A stretch of DNA of 64,000 nucleotides, from NCBI RefSeq assembly GCF_001968815.1, contig NZ_MIEQ01000053.1:124001-188000 (forward strand). Direction: 5' to 3'. Of the stretch, positions 1 through 8,245 are shown piece by piece. Below the pieces are notes generated by a model that worked only from the letters and a program-made list of their open reading frames with translations, was not told the origin of the DNA and did not search any database. The position numbers and the translations under genes were made by a program. How positions within the stretch are numbered: position 1 is the stretch's first letter; each line of letters opens with the position of its first letter. The DNA comes from Motiliproteus sp. MSK22-1. Its GTDB lineage: Bacteria; Pseudomonadota; Gammaproteobacteria; Pseudomonadales; Balneatricaceae.

Positions 1-113
1 TTCGCCATCCCAAGAACAAAGAATATGTTGCCGCATTTAATCGCGGGTTAAAGTCGATGCAGGAGGACGGCACCCTTGAGCGGTATCTGCAGCAGTTAAC
101 GCCCGCCCAATAG
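1..113 (+). CDS. C-terminal end of a probable periplasmic amino-acid-binding protein (partial)
   Basis: The window opens inside a reading frame (codons from position 3) that ends with TAG at 111-113. The 36 visible residues, with KEYVAAFNRGL followed by MQEDGTLERYL, have the form of the last helices of family 3 solute-binding proteins of ABC transporters, where a motif of the type 'FN.gL..l..dGtl..i' is usual. That family binds polar amino acids or related solutes in the periplasm. Only the tail is present, so the ligand cannot be judged and a transporter-independent role is equally possible. Confidence 0.55.
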   Translation, partial: RHPKNKEYVAAFNRGLKSMQEDGTLERYLQQLTPAQ

Positions 114-169
114 TTGCTTTACGTCCAAACTGCTAAGTAAGCTTGTCTGCTGTTATTTCAATGCACTCG

Positions 170-559
170 TTACCACTGCTGCAGGTTGGCGCGAAGCTCT
201 TCTATTTTAGCAATCACCACAGTTTCAAACTGGTTGAGCTCATTCATCAGCTGTTCTTTATTATGGGGATCAGGTTGTTTGTTGCGGGTCAGGTTGTCCA
301 ATTCTGATATGGCGCTTAGCAACGTAGTATCGATGGCGGGGCCGTCATTGGCTGCTGTTGAATCAGTTGTGGGGGAAGTGAAGCTAAATTTTGTGCTTTG
401 GGGAAGAATTGAGTTTTCGTTGCGCTGGAAGTAAATCTTTAGCTCATCCGCGCCTTGGTTCTGCTTTAGCGTATAGCGTGTCACTTCATCCAAACAGGTG
501 ATACCCATTGCCGTTAATGTTGGGAATAGAGACATAATAGATTCCTTACTTTGGGGCAT
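170..559 (-). CDS. DUF3461 family protein (copy 1)
   Basis: A 129-residue soluble protein of unknown function. The N-terminal part carries the family signature (FPTLTAMGI near residues 12-20, then ELKIYFQR and FSFTSP), followed by a helical C-terminal half rich in Glu, Asn and Gln. It is clearly a paralogue of the protein at 1380-1772: both share PTLT-MGI, a (V/E)LK(V/I)Y basic stretch, KFxF and a C-terminal coiled helix. An ATG at 535 (MSLFPTL, eight codons in) is an alternative start and would match the length of the second copy better. No signal peptide or membrane segment is visible. Three 16-bp tandem repeats lie just upstream. Confidence 0.75.
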   Translation of the reverse strand: MPQSKESIMSLFPTLTAMGITCLDEVTRYTLKQNQGADELKIYFQRNENSILPQSTKFSFTSPTTDSTAANDGPAIDTTLLSAISELDNLTRNKQPDPHNKEQLMNELNQFETVVIAKIEELRANLQQW

Positions 560-952
560 ATTGTTTTGTTGTTTTGAGAGAGCGGTTTTTTGACAACGTC
601 AAGCTTTGAAAACATCAAGCTTTGACAACATCGAGCTTTGAAAATCTGGAGTTCCTGAGTCTGTTTTCATCGGTCAGAATAGGGCGGCTTTAATTCTGGC
701 GATAGCACCAGTTCAACAGAAAACATTAAGCCAGATCTCTTAACCTGATCGAAGGGGCTTTCAGCTTGGCTCCAAACTGTCAGGTTGACTGGACCTAGCA
801 GAAACTGCAACTATCCGCCTATATTGGCCGTTATCAAGGTCGGTATGAATTCGGCTTCGTACTAATAAATGCTCCCATGAATCAATGTCGCTACGAACAG
901 TATTCGTAGTGATAGGTGTCAAAGGGACCCGCAGTATCAGGAGGACCATCCC
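560..952. other. Intergenic region with divergent upstream sequences
   Basis: About 390 bases between the start of the first DUF3461 gene (minus) and the 87-residue gene (plus). It holds the 3 x 16-bp repeat at 595-642. A good ribosome binding site (AGGAGG, about 939-944) precedes the ATG at 953. Short minus-strand frames here have no coding character. I see no clear RNA gene. Confidence 0.5.
595..642. repeat. Three tandem 16-bp repeats upstream of DUF3461 copy 1
   Basis: Units 595-610, 611-626 and 627-642 are 16 bp each and differ by only one or two bases. Each contains a short dyad TCAA-GCT-TTGA (TCGA-GCT-TTGA in the third). They lie 36-83 bases upstream of the minus-strand start at 559, a position suited to an operator or activator site, but this function is inferred. 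Confidence 0.75.
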
Positions 953-1216
953 ATGTCAGAAAAGAGCACCGTCGAGATTCAGTTAAGCGAAGAAGCTCAG
1001 CAACTTTTTGACGCCTATCAGCGCTATACCAATACAACTCCAGAAGCCTATATCGACGCCCTGGTGGTGAAAACATTACCTACATTAAGGGCAATGGTGG
1101 AAGCATTTGATGAAGCTGAAGAGCCGGAGGCTGTGATGGAACTGTTTGGTAAAAAAATGGCCGCCGAAATGCTCAGGCAAAAAGAGGCTGCACAGCAGGG
1201 AGTTGTCAGCAGCTGA
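953..1216 (+). CDS. Small hypothetical protein, 87 aa
   Basis: An 87-residue acidic protein without signal peptide or membrane segment, predicted largely helical (QLSEEAQQLFDAYQRY, then LRAMVEAFDEAEEPEAVMELF). I do not recognise a family. The start is well supported by AGGAGG nine bases before the ATG, and a strong intrinsic terminator follows at 1302-1336, so the gene is probably real and monocistronic. It sits between two DUF3461 paralogues that read in the opposite direction. Confidence 0.65.
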   Translation: MSEKSTVEIQLSEEAQQLFDAYQRYTNTTPEAYIDALVVKTLPTLRAMVEAFDEAEEPEAVMELFGKKMAAEMLRQKEAAQQGVVSS

Positions 1217-1301
1217 TTCAGACTAAAGTGTTTGTAAAGAAAGGGATTGCAAAAAAGGGACTGTAAAAAAAGAGTGTAAAAAGAACCTGCAGAAGTACCA
1301 A

Positions 1302-1336
1302 CCTGAACGACCTTGGCCCAGTCGTTCAGGTTTTTT
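1302..1336 (+). terminator. Rho-independent terminator after the 87-aa gene
   Basis: A perfect 10-bp stem (CCTGAACGAC at 1302-1311 paired with GTCGTTCAGG at 1321-1330), a 9-base loop and six T residues at 1331-1336. Confidence 0.9.
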
Positions 1337-1379
1337 CAGGGATCGCTGACAGATCTATTCGCTGCCGATAACCCGTTAC

Positions 1380-1772
1380 CTATTTGAGCGCTTCTATCTG
1401 ATCGCGAATCTCGCTAATCTTCGATTGAACCACTTTCTCAAGATGATCAAGGTTTTCGATGAACTGTTGTTTCTGATCAACCACCGTTGGTGTTTCAGGC
1501 TGTGTGAGACGCGTCAGTTCGGCAATAGCCTGTTGTAGTTTCGGGCTGCTGTCTTTAAGTTGATCCCAGCCAGCCAAACCACGAGATTGCATCGGTACTG
1601 CAGAGCGGGCCCGCACGAAGGTGAATTTTTTACTGCGTGATAACAAAGAGGCTTTCGGGCGTTTGTAATAAACTTTGAGAACGTCAGCTTGATGCTCGCG
1701 GCGAACGCTAAAGCGCTCGACATTTTCAAATGAAGTGATGCCCATATCAGTGAGCGTCGGATAATCGGACAT
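1380..1772 (-). CDS. DUF3461 family protein (copy 2)
   Basis: A 130-residue protein of the DUF3461 family, closer to the family consensus than copy 1: YPTLTDMGI at residues 4-12, VLKVYYKRPKASLL near 32-45, KKFTFVRA near 48-55, and a C-terminal helix (VVQSKISEIRDQI). It is predicted to be cytoplasmic; its function is unknown. AGAAGAGAG precedes the ATG at 1772. Two diverged copies in 1.6 kb suggest an old duplication. Confidence 0.8.
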   Translation of the reverse strand: MSDYPTLTDMGITSFENVERFSVRREHQADVLKVYYKRPKASLLSRSKKFTFVRARSAVPMQSRGLAGWDQLKDSSPKLQQAIAELTRLTQPETPTVVDQKQQFIENLDHLEKVVQSKISEIRDQIEALK

Positions 1773-2367
1773 ATCTAGATCTCTCTTCTATAAGTTAGCG
1801 CTGGTTCAAGTCAGCGAACAAATCCCCAAAAATAACCAAAATGGCATAAAAAAAACCGGCGGCAAATAATCTTGTCTGTCGGTGATTGCATCTGTTGTAA
1901 TTATTTTGGAAAGAGGTCCAGCCGCTTGTTGCCGAGCCTACAGAGAGATGCCTGTGCGGGCATGCTACGCCTGACCCTGTAAGGGAGTTCCTGCTATCAG
2001 TTTAACTCCTCATTCACATTAGCTCTTCATTCATCGAAAAGCCAGATTTCTGGAGTTTGAATTCAGGGCAGGCGGCGATTATAGCGGTAAGTTTTACCCT
2101 TGTTAGAGCCAGGCTGGGTGGTTGTCTGGTGCCAGAGCATTTTGATGCTTCAGGTCATTTCAGCAGGAATACAAGAGACCTCGTTATTTTTTATAAAGGT
2201 AATTATGTTGTTGTAGAGCCTGATTAAGCATACCTGTGGGAACTAATTCAAAAGTAGGTTTGTCAGAAGTTGATGTGTTTTGAGCTGGATGCCAAAATAG
2301 GGAACGGGAGCGCTGATCAATCGCAGCGTTTTGTAACACTGCTTGATCAGATATTTATCAGGAATCC
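1773..2367. other. 595-base intergenic region between core genes and the metal region
   Basis: No protein-coding frame with a ribosome binding site is evident. It contains a GC-richer stretch able to fold (1908-1991), annotated separately. The right part should hold the promoter of the first CopL-like gene; no conserved metal-regulator dyad was recognised. Confidence 0.5.
1908..1991. other. Possible structured RNA element
   Basis: Nested complementary segments are visible: GGAA 1908-1911 with TTCC 1988-1991; CCTACAG 1937-1943 with CTGTAAGG 1977-1984 (one bulge); ATGCC 1948-1952 with GGCAT 1959-1963. This could be a leader on the minus strand for DUF3461 copy 2 or an independent small RNA on either strand. 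It matches no riboswitch class that I recognise. Confidence 0.3.
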
Positions 2368-2754
2368 ATGTCTATAGCCCTGAATAAGCAATTGCCGATA
2401 TTTTTGGCACTTCTTTTAACCACCCTTTTTTCGATTGGTGTGGTTAAGGGTGCAGATCTTGTCGACGTTCGGGATCATTGTGCTTCAGCGCAAATGAAGC
2501 ATGAGCCAGTGTATGGTCATGGCTCGCCTGAAAATATCAGTGCTGACAAAAAGGAGTTGACCGCATCAGGTTATTGTAATCACAAAGACCTGCACAGCTG
2601 TGCGTTGCAGTGTGCAGCCAGTGGTAGTGTTACAGCTGTGTTAATAAAGGAGCTTCATGAGTTACCCCCTCAATCGGGGATCTTTACACTCGATCTTGTG
2701 GCTGCTCTCCCTGAGCCCCTGCCGGAATCTATTCATCGACCACCCCTCGTTTAG
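2368..2754 (+). CDS. CopL-like small secreted Cys/His protein A
   Basis: A 128-residue protein with a signal peptide (hydrophobic residues about 9-28), a central cluster of Cys and His (YCNHKDLHSCALQC near residues 70-83) and a C-terminal HRPPL. The architecture matches the CopL-type metal-binding proteins found upstream of copper-resistance genes in other Gammaproteobacteria: similar length, Cys/His-rich middle, terminal Arg-Pro-Pro. CopL of Xanthomonas is needed for copper-induced expression of copAB. The gene stands 66 bases before a cytochrome c gene, at the head of block A. Binding of copper and a regulatory role are inferred. It is one of eight such proteins in the window. Confidence 0.65.
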   Translation: MSIALNKQLPIFLALLLTTLFSIGVVKGADLVDVRDHCASAQMKHEPVYGHGSPENISADKKELTASGYCNHKDLHSCALQCAASGSVTAVLIKELHELPPQSGIFTLDLVAALPEPLPESIHRPPLV

Positions 2755-2820
2755 ACTCACCCGCTGAACTCTATGGTCCGAAGTTTGTTGTACCCATAAA
2801 ATCTAAACGAGATTAATCTG

Positions 2821-3309
2821 ATGTTTTTTCGTCTGTATTCCCGTCCGCTTTTTTGTCTGCTAGGGGCAATTGGTTTTCCAGTTATTGCATTATTTTCGAT
2901 GCCTCTCAGTGCCGCCCCGTTAGAGGGCATAAGTGATGCATTGCCAAAATCAATTGTTTCCGCCAAACCCTGGTATAGCTTCAAGCAACTCAATGAAGGG
3001 GCAAAAATATACCGTAATAATTGCGCCAGTTGCCATGGAAACCAGGCACAGGGAGCGCCTGATTGGCAATCAAGAGATAGCCTTGGCCGAACTCAGCCAC
3101 CGCCTTTAAATGGTAGTGGGCATGCCTGGCACCATCGAATCAACGAGTTGTTTGAAACGATCAAATATGGAACGGTAAATAGAGGAGGTGGTATGCCTGC
3201 ATGGGGAAAGGTTCTCTCGGATCAGGAAATAGTATCAGTTATGGCTTGGTTTCAGTCCCGTTGGCCGAAGCAGCTCTATAAAAACTGGGTTGATCGCCCC
3301 CACCATTAA
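2821..3309 (+). CDS. Periplasmic class I cytochrome c, HAWHH type
   Basis: A 162-residue protein with an N-terminal hydrophobic signal (about residues 8-32) and one haem site, CASCH near residue 69. The C-terminal half has PPPLNGSGHAWHH, then GMPAWGKVLS and AWFQSRWP. The Met of GMPAW is the likely distal haem ligand. The same PPLNG-(S/T)-x-HAWHH/MPAW signature recurs in the lipoprotein cytochrome at 11134 and in the C-terminal domain of the propeller protein at 47565, so this is a family tied to this metal region. It probably shuttles electrons in the periplasm; the extra His pair may bind metal, which is inference. Confidence 0.8.
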   Translation: MFFRLYSRPLFCLLGAIGFPVIALFSMPLSAAPLEGISDALPKSIVSAKPWYSFKQLNEGAKIYRNNCASCHGNQAQGAPDWQSRDSLGRTQPPPLNGSGHAWHHRINELFETIKYGTVNRGGGMPAWGKVLSDQEIVSVMAWFQSRWPKQLYKNWVDRPHH

Positions 3310-3378
3310 TCACTTCCCGAAAGAAAGCTGGCCAGCGCTGGCAGATATCGGAATAAGTGTCAGATACAGGTTAGTTTT

Positions 3379-3861
3379 ATGAAATGCACCTCAGGTTTTG
3401 TTCTTCAGTCTATAGCGCTTACGGCGCTGTTATCTTTAGCGTTGGTTTCCTCATGGGCCAGTGCACATAGCGGCGCCACCGGTATAGTCAAAGAACGCAT
3501 GGACGCCATGAAAGATATGAGTGATCAGATGAAGGTTATGGGAGATATGATCAAGGGTAAACAAGCCTTTGATGTTCAGGCCTTTATAGATGGCTCAGCC
3601 ATTGTTGCTAAACATAGTCCTGAAATACCGGGATTATTTCCGAAAGGCTCAGGAGGTCATCAGTCTGAAGCCCTGGCTAAACTTTGGAACGAGTGGGAAC
3701 GGTTTGAGGTCAAAGCGAAAAGAACTGCCGAAGAGGCTGATAAGCTGAGTGAACTATCAAAAAGTGGCGCAGATCAGAACGCACTTAGAAAGCAGTTTGT
3801 AATGTTAGGAAAAAGCTGTAAATCCTGCCATAAGGACTATCGTAAGAAAAAGAAACAATGA
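3379..3861 (+). CDS. Cytochrome c' (class II), copy 1
   Basis: A 160-residue protein with a signal peptide ending near SWASA and the haem motif CKSCH placed close to the C-terminus (about residues 147-151) followed by YRKKKK. A C-terminal haem site on a four-helix bundle (VKERMDAM, then a long helix and QFVMLGKSCKSCH) is the hallmark of cytochrome c'. Members bind NO and CO at five-coordinate haem; some act in electron transfer. It is a close paralogue of the gene at 5616. It lies between a class I cytochrome c and an ScsC/DsbA-like gene. Confidence 0.85.
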   Translation: MKCTSGFVLQSIALTALLSLALVSSWASAHSGATGIVKERMDAMKDMSDQMKVMGDMIKGKQAFDVQAFIDGSAIVAKHSPEIPGLFPKGSGGHQSEALAKLWNEWERFEVKAKRTAEEADKLSELSKSGADQNALRKQFVMLGKSCKSCHKDYRKKKKQ

Positions 3862-3928
3862 TATCTAAGCTCAGTAACTGGTAATGAGTAGTAAATATTC
3901 AGCCAGTATCCACGAAGACATGGAATAA

Positions 3929-4795
3929 ATGATGATAAACAGATTTGTAGATAGGTTTTCCCTGGCCAGGAATAGACGGCTGGTTGCTGTAGGGGTGATT
4001 ATTTCCTCACTTGTTGCATTTGTGACAAGCGCTGGGGTGGTAAGGGCGGATCAGCTTTCCCCTGAGATGGAACGTCTGATTGAGCAGCGTGTGGAGCAAG
4101 GTATAGATGATGCCCTAACAGGGGAGTCCTTTGACCTGCGTGTTGAACAGGCTATTTTAAAGTTTATTGAAAAGCAGAATCGTGCGCGGGCGCAGCAACA
4201 GCAAGGCGCTGCGCAGCAAGCAGCGCAAAATGTTGCTAAAGTGGATGCCAGTACCGACTTTATTCGAGGAAATCCAGATGCCGAATTCAGTCTTATTGAA
4301 TATTCTGATTATGAATGTCCTTACTGTAAACGGTTTCATGTAACTGCCACTCAGTTTATCCAAAATAATCCTGAGGTTAATTGGGTCTATCGGCACTTCC
4401 CGCTGGATTTTCATAATCCTGGTGCACAAAAAGAAGCCGAAGCGGCAGAGTGTGCCGGGTACCTTGGAGGGAATGATGCCTTTTGGAATTATTCTGATCA
4501 GATTTATCAGCGCACTCGTTCTAACGGCAAAGGATTCCCTGTGTCTAACCTGGTTCCTTTAGCCGCTGAGTTTGGGCTGGATCGTAGCAAATTCGAAGCC
4601 TGTCTGGAGTCTGGTCAATTTCGTGACAAGGTGTTGGCCCAATTAAAAAATGGTCAACAGTCTGGCGTAAGTGGTACGCCGGGTAACTTCTTGCGTCACC
4701 GAGCAACGGGCTTGACGATCCCGATCCAGGGTGCACAACCACTGGAAAATCTTCAGCGAGCATTGGCCCTGCTAAAGTCTCAGGTTGATGCCTAA
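3929..4795 (+). CDS. DsbA/ScsC-like periplasmic thiol oxidoreductase
   Basis: A 288-residue protein with a signal peptide (residues about 18-41, ending near VVRA), an N-terminal helical extension (EMERLIEQRVEQGIDDAL, then an Ala/Gln-rich linker) and a thioredoxin-fold DsbA domain with the redox motif CPYC in YSDYECPYCKRF (about residues 127-138) and the cis-Pro loop SGTPGNF near 248-254. The N-terminal extension resembles that of trimeric ScsC/Com1-type proteins, which isomerise disulfides and protect against copper. The name scsC is not assigned because homology was judged only by eye. DsbD at 13035 could be its reductant. Confidence 0.8.
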   Translation: MMINRFVDRFSLARNRRLVAVGVIISSLVAFVTSAGVVRADQLSPEMERLIEQRVEQGIDDALTGESFDLRVEQAILKFIEKQNRARAQQQQGAAQQAAQNVAKVDASTDFIRGNPDAEFSLIEYSDYECPYCKRFHVTATQFIQNNPEVNWVYRHFPLDFHNPGAQKEAEAAECAGYLGGNDAFWNYSDQIYQRTRSNGKGFPVSNLVPLAAEFGLDRSKFEACLESGQFRDKVLAQLKNGQQSGVSGTPGNFLRHRATGLTIPIQGAQPLENLQRALALLKSQVDA

Positions 4796-4976
4796 TGGGT
4801 ATTTACTGATCTTTGATTAATACATCTCTTTTGAGCGAGCATGCGTTTGACGGCGAGTCTTGCGTAAGCCCGTTCAAGTGGGAAGTTTCCTAACAGCTCC
4901 ATTGTCTGCTGCATTTAACCGATGCCCATGCTGTTATAGCTTGACTCGAATATCAAAATTGGTGAGTATTTGATCC

Positions 4977-5384
4977 ATGCGTTTGGTTGTATGTAAAAGT
5001 CCACTTCTTATCATGGTTATGATTGCTGCCATGCTATTCCCCATACTTATGGTGGAAGGGGTCGTGGTACTTGAAAATCAACCGCTCCATCAACACAGAG
5101 CTGGTGATTCTCTGCTGGCTTCGGACGATTTCCATCATTTAGTCCATGCCGATGTTCTCGAATCCACAGAAGACCGGTCGACTAATGTGGAAGATTGTCA
5201 TCACGTCACATCTCTAGGTGATTGTACGACTCATTGTTCCACCAGTTCCTGCGTTTCTCTGTTAATGGGCTTTGGTACTGGCTTGGTCGCAAAGCCTAAA
5301 ACCGTTCCTATTACCCTTAGGGCATCGCGAATCCCCGATCCACTCCCCAATTCAATTCTTCGCCCACCACTCGCTGCCGTCTGA
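4977..5384 (+). CDS. CopL-like small secreted Cys/His protein B
   Basis: A 135-residue protein: hydrophobic signal (residues about 7-29), His-rich stretch (LHQH, DDFHHLVHAD), Cys cluster (DCHHVTSLGDCTTHCSTSSC near residues 81-100) and the C-terminal ILRPPLAAV. The same plan as protein A, with little identity outside these features. It heads block B, 231 bases before a cytochrome c' gene. The ATG at 4977 was chosen because the signal peptide starts at once; the Shine-Dalgarno match (GGTGAG) is weak. Confidence 0.65.
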   Translation: MRLVVCKSPLLIMVMIAAMLFPILMVEGVVVLENQPLHQHRAGDSLLASDDFHHLVHADVLESTEDRSTNVEDCHHVTSLGDCTTHCSTSSCVSLLMGFGTGLVAKPKTVPITLRASRIPDPLPNSILRPPLAAV

Positions 5385-5615
5385 GTTTGCGGTATTGTTT
5401 CTGCACTCATCGATCTGCGAATTAAATCTCAGCGAGATCGACATATGACTGTTCGATTCGGTGTGGTGGGAGATATCCCTCATATCAGCCTACAGTTGTT
5501 TGTTTACCGTAACTATGGTGATACTTGGCATAAGGGTTAATGATGCGTTATCACCGACCAGACAAATAGTTAGTCATACACTACAAAAAAATTATAGATA
5601 TTAGAGAAATTTAAT

Positions 5616-6104
5616 ATGAAAAAACTACTGTTCTATGTGATCCGTACTCTTAGCGTTTTTTTGTTACTTTCCGTCACCGTAGTTCCTTCCTGGGTATATG
5701 CTCATGGTGGTGCTACCGGTGTCGTCAAAGAGCGAATGGATGCTATGAGTGCCATGGGTGATGCAATGGAAATTATGGGAGACATGGTCAAAGGTAAGCG
5801 GCCATTTGAATCTTCGGCATTCTTAGAGGGAGCAAAAGCAGTCATTGACCATAGTGCGAAAATAACAGTCTTGTTTCCTGAAGGAAGTTTAAGCGCCAAG
5901 TCCGAAGCGTTGCCTAAACTCTGGACCGAATGGGATCAGTTTGTGGTTATGGTTAAACGAACCGAAAAGGAAGCTGACAAACTGGCGGCTTTGGCTGAAA
6001 ACGGAAGTGACAGTCGAGCCCTGAAAAAGCAGTTTGTGAAGCTGGGTAAGAGTTGTAAATCATGCCACACCGACTATCGGAAGAAGAAAAAAGAGGAGCA
6101 CTGA
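5616..6104 (+). CDS. Cytochrome c' (class II), copy 2
   Basis: A 162-residue protein with a signal peptide ending near WVYA and a C-terminal CKSCH followed by DYRKKKK. It aligns over its whole length with the cytochrome c' at 3379: GATG-VVKERMDAM, the stretch SEALPKLWTEWDQF, and QFVKLGKSCKSCH. The two copies head different transcription units. Here the next gene, a diheme cytochrome c, starts two bases after the stop, so the two are translated together and may be redox partners. Confidence 0.87.
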   Translation: MKKLLFYVIRTLSVFLLLSVTVVPSWVYAHGGATGVVKERMDAMSAMGDAMEIMGDMVKGKRPFESSAFLEGAKAVIDHSAKITVLFPEGSLSAKSEALPKLWTEWDQFVVMVKRTEKEADKLAALAENGSDSRALKKQFVKLGKSCKSCHTDYRKKKKEEH

Positions 6105-6106
6105 CA

Positions 6107-6976
6107 GTGAAAAATAGACTTTTTTCAGTTCTGTTGTTGATTTCGACAATACTCCTGTCAGTCACTGTGATGGCAGAGTCTGAATCTGAGCAGGATTCTG
6201 TTAAACGAGGTGAGTACATCTTTGCCCTGGGGGGCTGTGCATCCTGTCATACCAATACTGAGGGGGACGGAAAGCCGCTAGCAGGTGGCTTAAAAATGGA
6301 AACTCCTTTTGGTGTTTTTTATACACCCAATATTAGTTCTGATTCGAAACTAGGTATCGGAAGCTGGTCAGAGCAGGATTTCATTAAAGCAATGAGAAAA
6401 GGTATTAGTCCGGAGGGTGACCATTACTACCCTGCCTTTCCCTATACGTCTTATGCCAAGATGACTGATCAGGATTTGCTTGATCTAAAGGCCTTTTTGG
6501 ATGTACAGCCTGCTGTCTCCGAGCTGTCCAAGGAGCATGAACTCTCATTCCCTTTTAATCAACGTTCGCTAATGGCTATTTGGAAATGGTTAAACTTTGA
6601 TAATAGTGAATTCAAATCGAATCCAAAGAAAAGCACTTCCTGGAATAGAGGCGCCTACATTGTTAACGGTCCGAGTCACTGTGTCGAATGTCATACCCCT
6701 AGAAACCTGATGGGTGGCTTGGATACAGATGAAGGTCTGGCGGGCAATGAGGACGGTCCTGATGGTGAAGCAGTACCCGCATTAATAGCGAGTAATAACA
6801 AAGAGTTTGGTGATTGGGACGTATCCGACATCATTTTCTCATTGGAAGTGGGGATGAAGCCTGATGGTGATTTTCTCGGAGGATCCATGGGGCACGTGAT
6901 TGAAAACACCACGTCCCGGTTATCGGAAGAAGATCTGAAGGCGATTGCGGAATACTTGAAAAGCCCGGAAGGTTAA
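6107..6976 (+). CDS. Diheme cytochrome c
   Basis: About 289 residues from a GTG start. This start is chosen because it follows GAGGAG by seven bases and begins directly with a signal peptide (KNRLFSVLLLISTILLS). Two class I cytochrome domains follow, with CASCH near residue 39 and CVECH near residue 189. The protein resembles the cytochrome subunits of membrane dehydrogenases (GGLKMETPFGVFYTPNIS is typical), but these usually carry three haems and a dehydrogenase partner, neither of which is present. It is coupled to cytochrome c' copy 2 and probably passes electrons in the periplasm. Confidence 0.85.
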   Translation: MKNRLFSVLLLISTILLSVTVMAESESEQDSVKRGEYIFALGGCASCHTNTEGDGKPLAGGLKMETPFGVFYTPNISSDSKLGIGSWSEQDFIKAMRKGISPEGDHYYPAFPYTSYAKMTDQDLLDLKAFLDVQPAVSELSKEHELSFPFNQRSLMAIWKWLNFDNSEFKSNPKKSTSWNRGAYIVNGPSHCVECHTPRNLMGGLDTDEGLAGNEDGPDGEAVPALIASNNKEFGDWDVSDIIFSLEVGMKPDGDFLGGSMGHVIENTTSRLSEEDLKAIAEYLKSPEG

Positions 6977-7104
6977 CAATGGAGTCAGGAGGGCCTGAGG
7001 CATCAGCCGCCAGCCATTCTAGCTATTCATGGCGGTGTTTTACAGATAATTGCGGTGTTAGTTACAGCGGGTGAAGTTGAGCAAAGTTGGAGATCAGGGA
7101 TCAT

Positions 7105-7524
7105 ATGAAAGAAAAATTCAAAATACTGAACAATTCAAAATTTTTATTTGCTGTGCTTGCCAGTACTTTGTTATTGGCGGCCTGTAGCCCACCAAGCGAG
7201 GAGGAACGGTTACAGAATATGGGCTTACCCCCCAGTGATTTTGTCGCTGATGTCAGGAAAGGAAAAAAGCTGTTTGAAGCCAACTGTGCGGTATGTCATG
7301 GCAAAAAGGCGTCGGGTACTACTCAAGGGCCACCGCTGATTCATAAAGTCTACAATCCTTCGCACCATTCTGATCTGGCGTTCTATCGGGCGGTTAAAGA
7401 TGGTAGTCGGTCACATCACTGGAACTTTGGTGATATGCCAGCGCAACCGCAGGTGTCACCTGAACAGGCGGGTCATATTGTTGGCTATGTACGAAAAATT
7501 CAGAGAAGTGCCGGAATTAAGTGA
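7105..7524 (+). CDS. Lipoprotein cytochrome c
   Basis: A 139-residue protein with a lipobox LLAACS (Cys near residue 27) and one haem motif, CAVCH (near residue 64), then GPPLIHKVYNPSHH and DMPAQP with a likely distal Met. ATG 7105 was chosen over an in-frame TTG at 7087 because the basic N-terminus and lipid-signal follow it directly. It is a distant relative of the HAWHH cytochromes: the pattern PPL, then a double His, then MPA is retained. It is probably anchored to a membrane and ends block B. Confidence 0.8.
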   Translation: MKEKFKILNNSKFLFAVLASTLLLAACSPPSEEERLQNMGLPPSDFVADVRKGKKLFEANCAVCHGKKASGTTQGPPLIHKVYNPSHHSDLAFYRAVKDGSRSHHWNFGDMPAQPQVSPEQAGHIVGYVRKIQRSAGIK

Positions 7525-7695
7525 AACTGAATAGGACTAATTGGGTCTATTTGCTGTAACTGAAGAAAGAGGCCGTCGTGGTATTGGTTGGTCTCTCCAG
7601 TGAACTGCTGTCTACTTCAGCACATTGCAGACGGACATGAAAACCGATTGCTTAATAGAATGCCATTGTTGATAGAAAACAATATGCTCAATAGT

Positions 7696-8061
7696 ATGAG
7701 AAAAAGATTAGGTGTGAACGTAGTATTGCTGATGGCATTAGTCATCGGCAGCACTAATCTATTTGCCTCTCATTTGTTGATGTCTCCCCTGATAGAATCT
7801 CAGAGCCTGGAGCTTGAATACGATCAGTTTGATAACAGTACTGTGACGGGATCCGCTGAAGGTCAATGTAACAGTGATGCTGATAGTCAATGCAGCAACA
7901 GCAATGATAATCATTGTCTCAGTGGTTGCTTTGGTAATACTCTGTTCAGATTTACGGTTGATAGCAGTTGGTATCAACCCCGTGTTATTCATGAAATTTC
8001 AGTGGTCAACAACACTCATCCCGCGTATAGCGCTCCTACCTACCGACCTCCAATTGCTTAG
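7696..8061 (+). CDS. CopL-like small secreted Cys/His protein C
   Basis: About 121 residues from ATG 7696, giving a normal signal peptide (RKRLGVNVVLLMALVIG, cut near LFAS). The frame is open further upstream (ATG 7684 and 7660), and no ribosome binding site decides between them. The middle has CNSDADSQCSNSNDNHCLSGC, four Cys, and the end is TYRPPIA. It heads block C (DUF2933, propeller, SHOCT, NosL, rhodanese, cytochrome c). Function is inferred only from the CopL-like plan and position. Confidence 0.6.
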   Translation: MRKRLGVNVVLLMALVIGSTNLFASHLLMSPLIESQSLELEYDQFDNSTVTGSAEGQCNSDADSQCSNSNDNHCLSGCFGNTLFRFTVDSSWYQPRVIHEISVVNNTHPAYSAPTYRPPIA

Positions 8062-8245
8062 TCGACCATCCGTTATTTGAAGACAGTTTCCAGCAGTGCT
8101 GGCGACCGTCTGTTATTACGAGTACTCCTCAAACGACTTATTTGATGTCGTTTGCGACCAAAGCATAAAGGGATCGATCCAATCTAAGAGTCTGTTCAAT
8201 ATGGCTGGCTTATTGTCATGATTGGTCCTGTTAGGAGATGTATCT

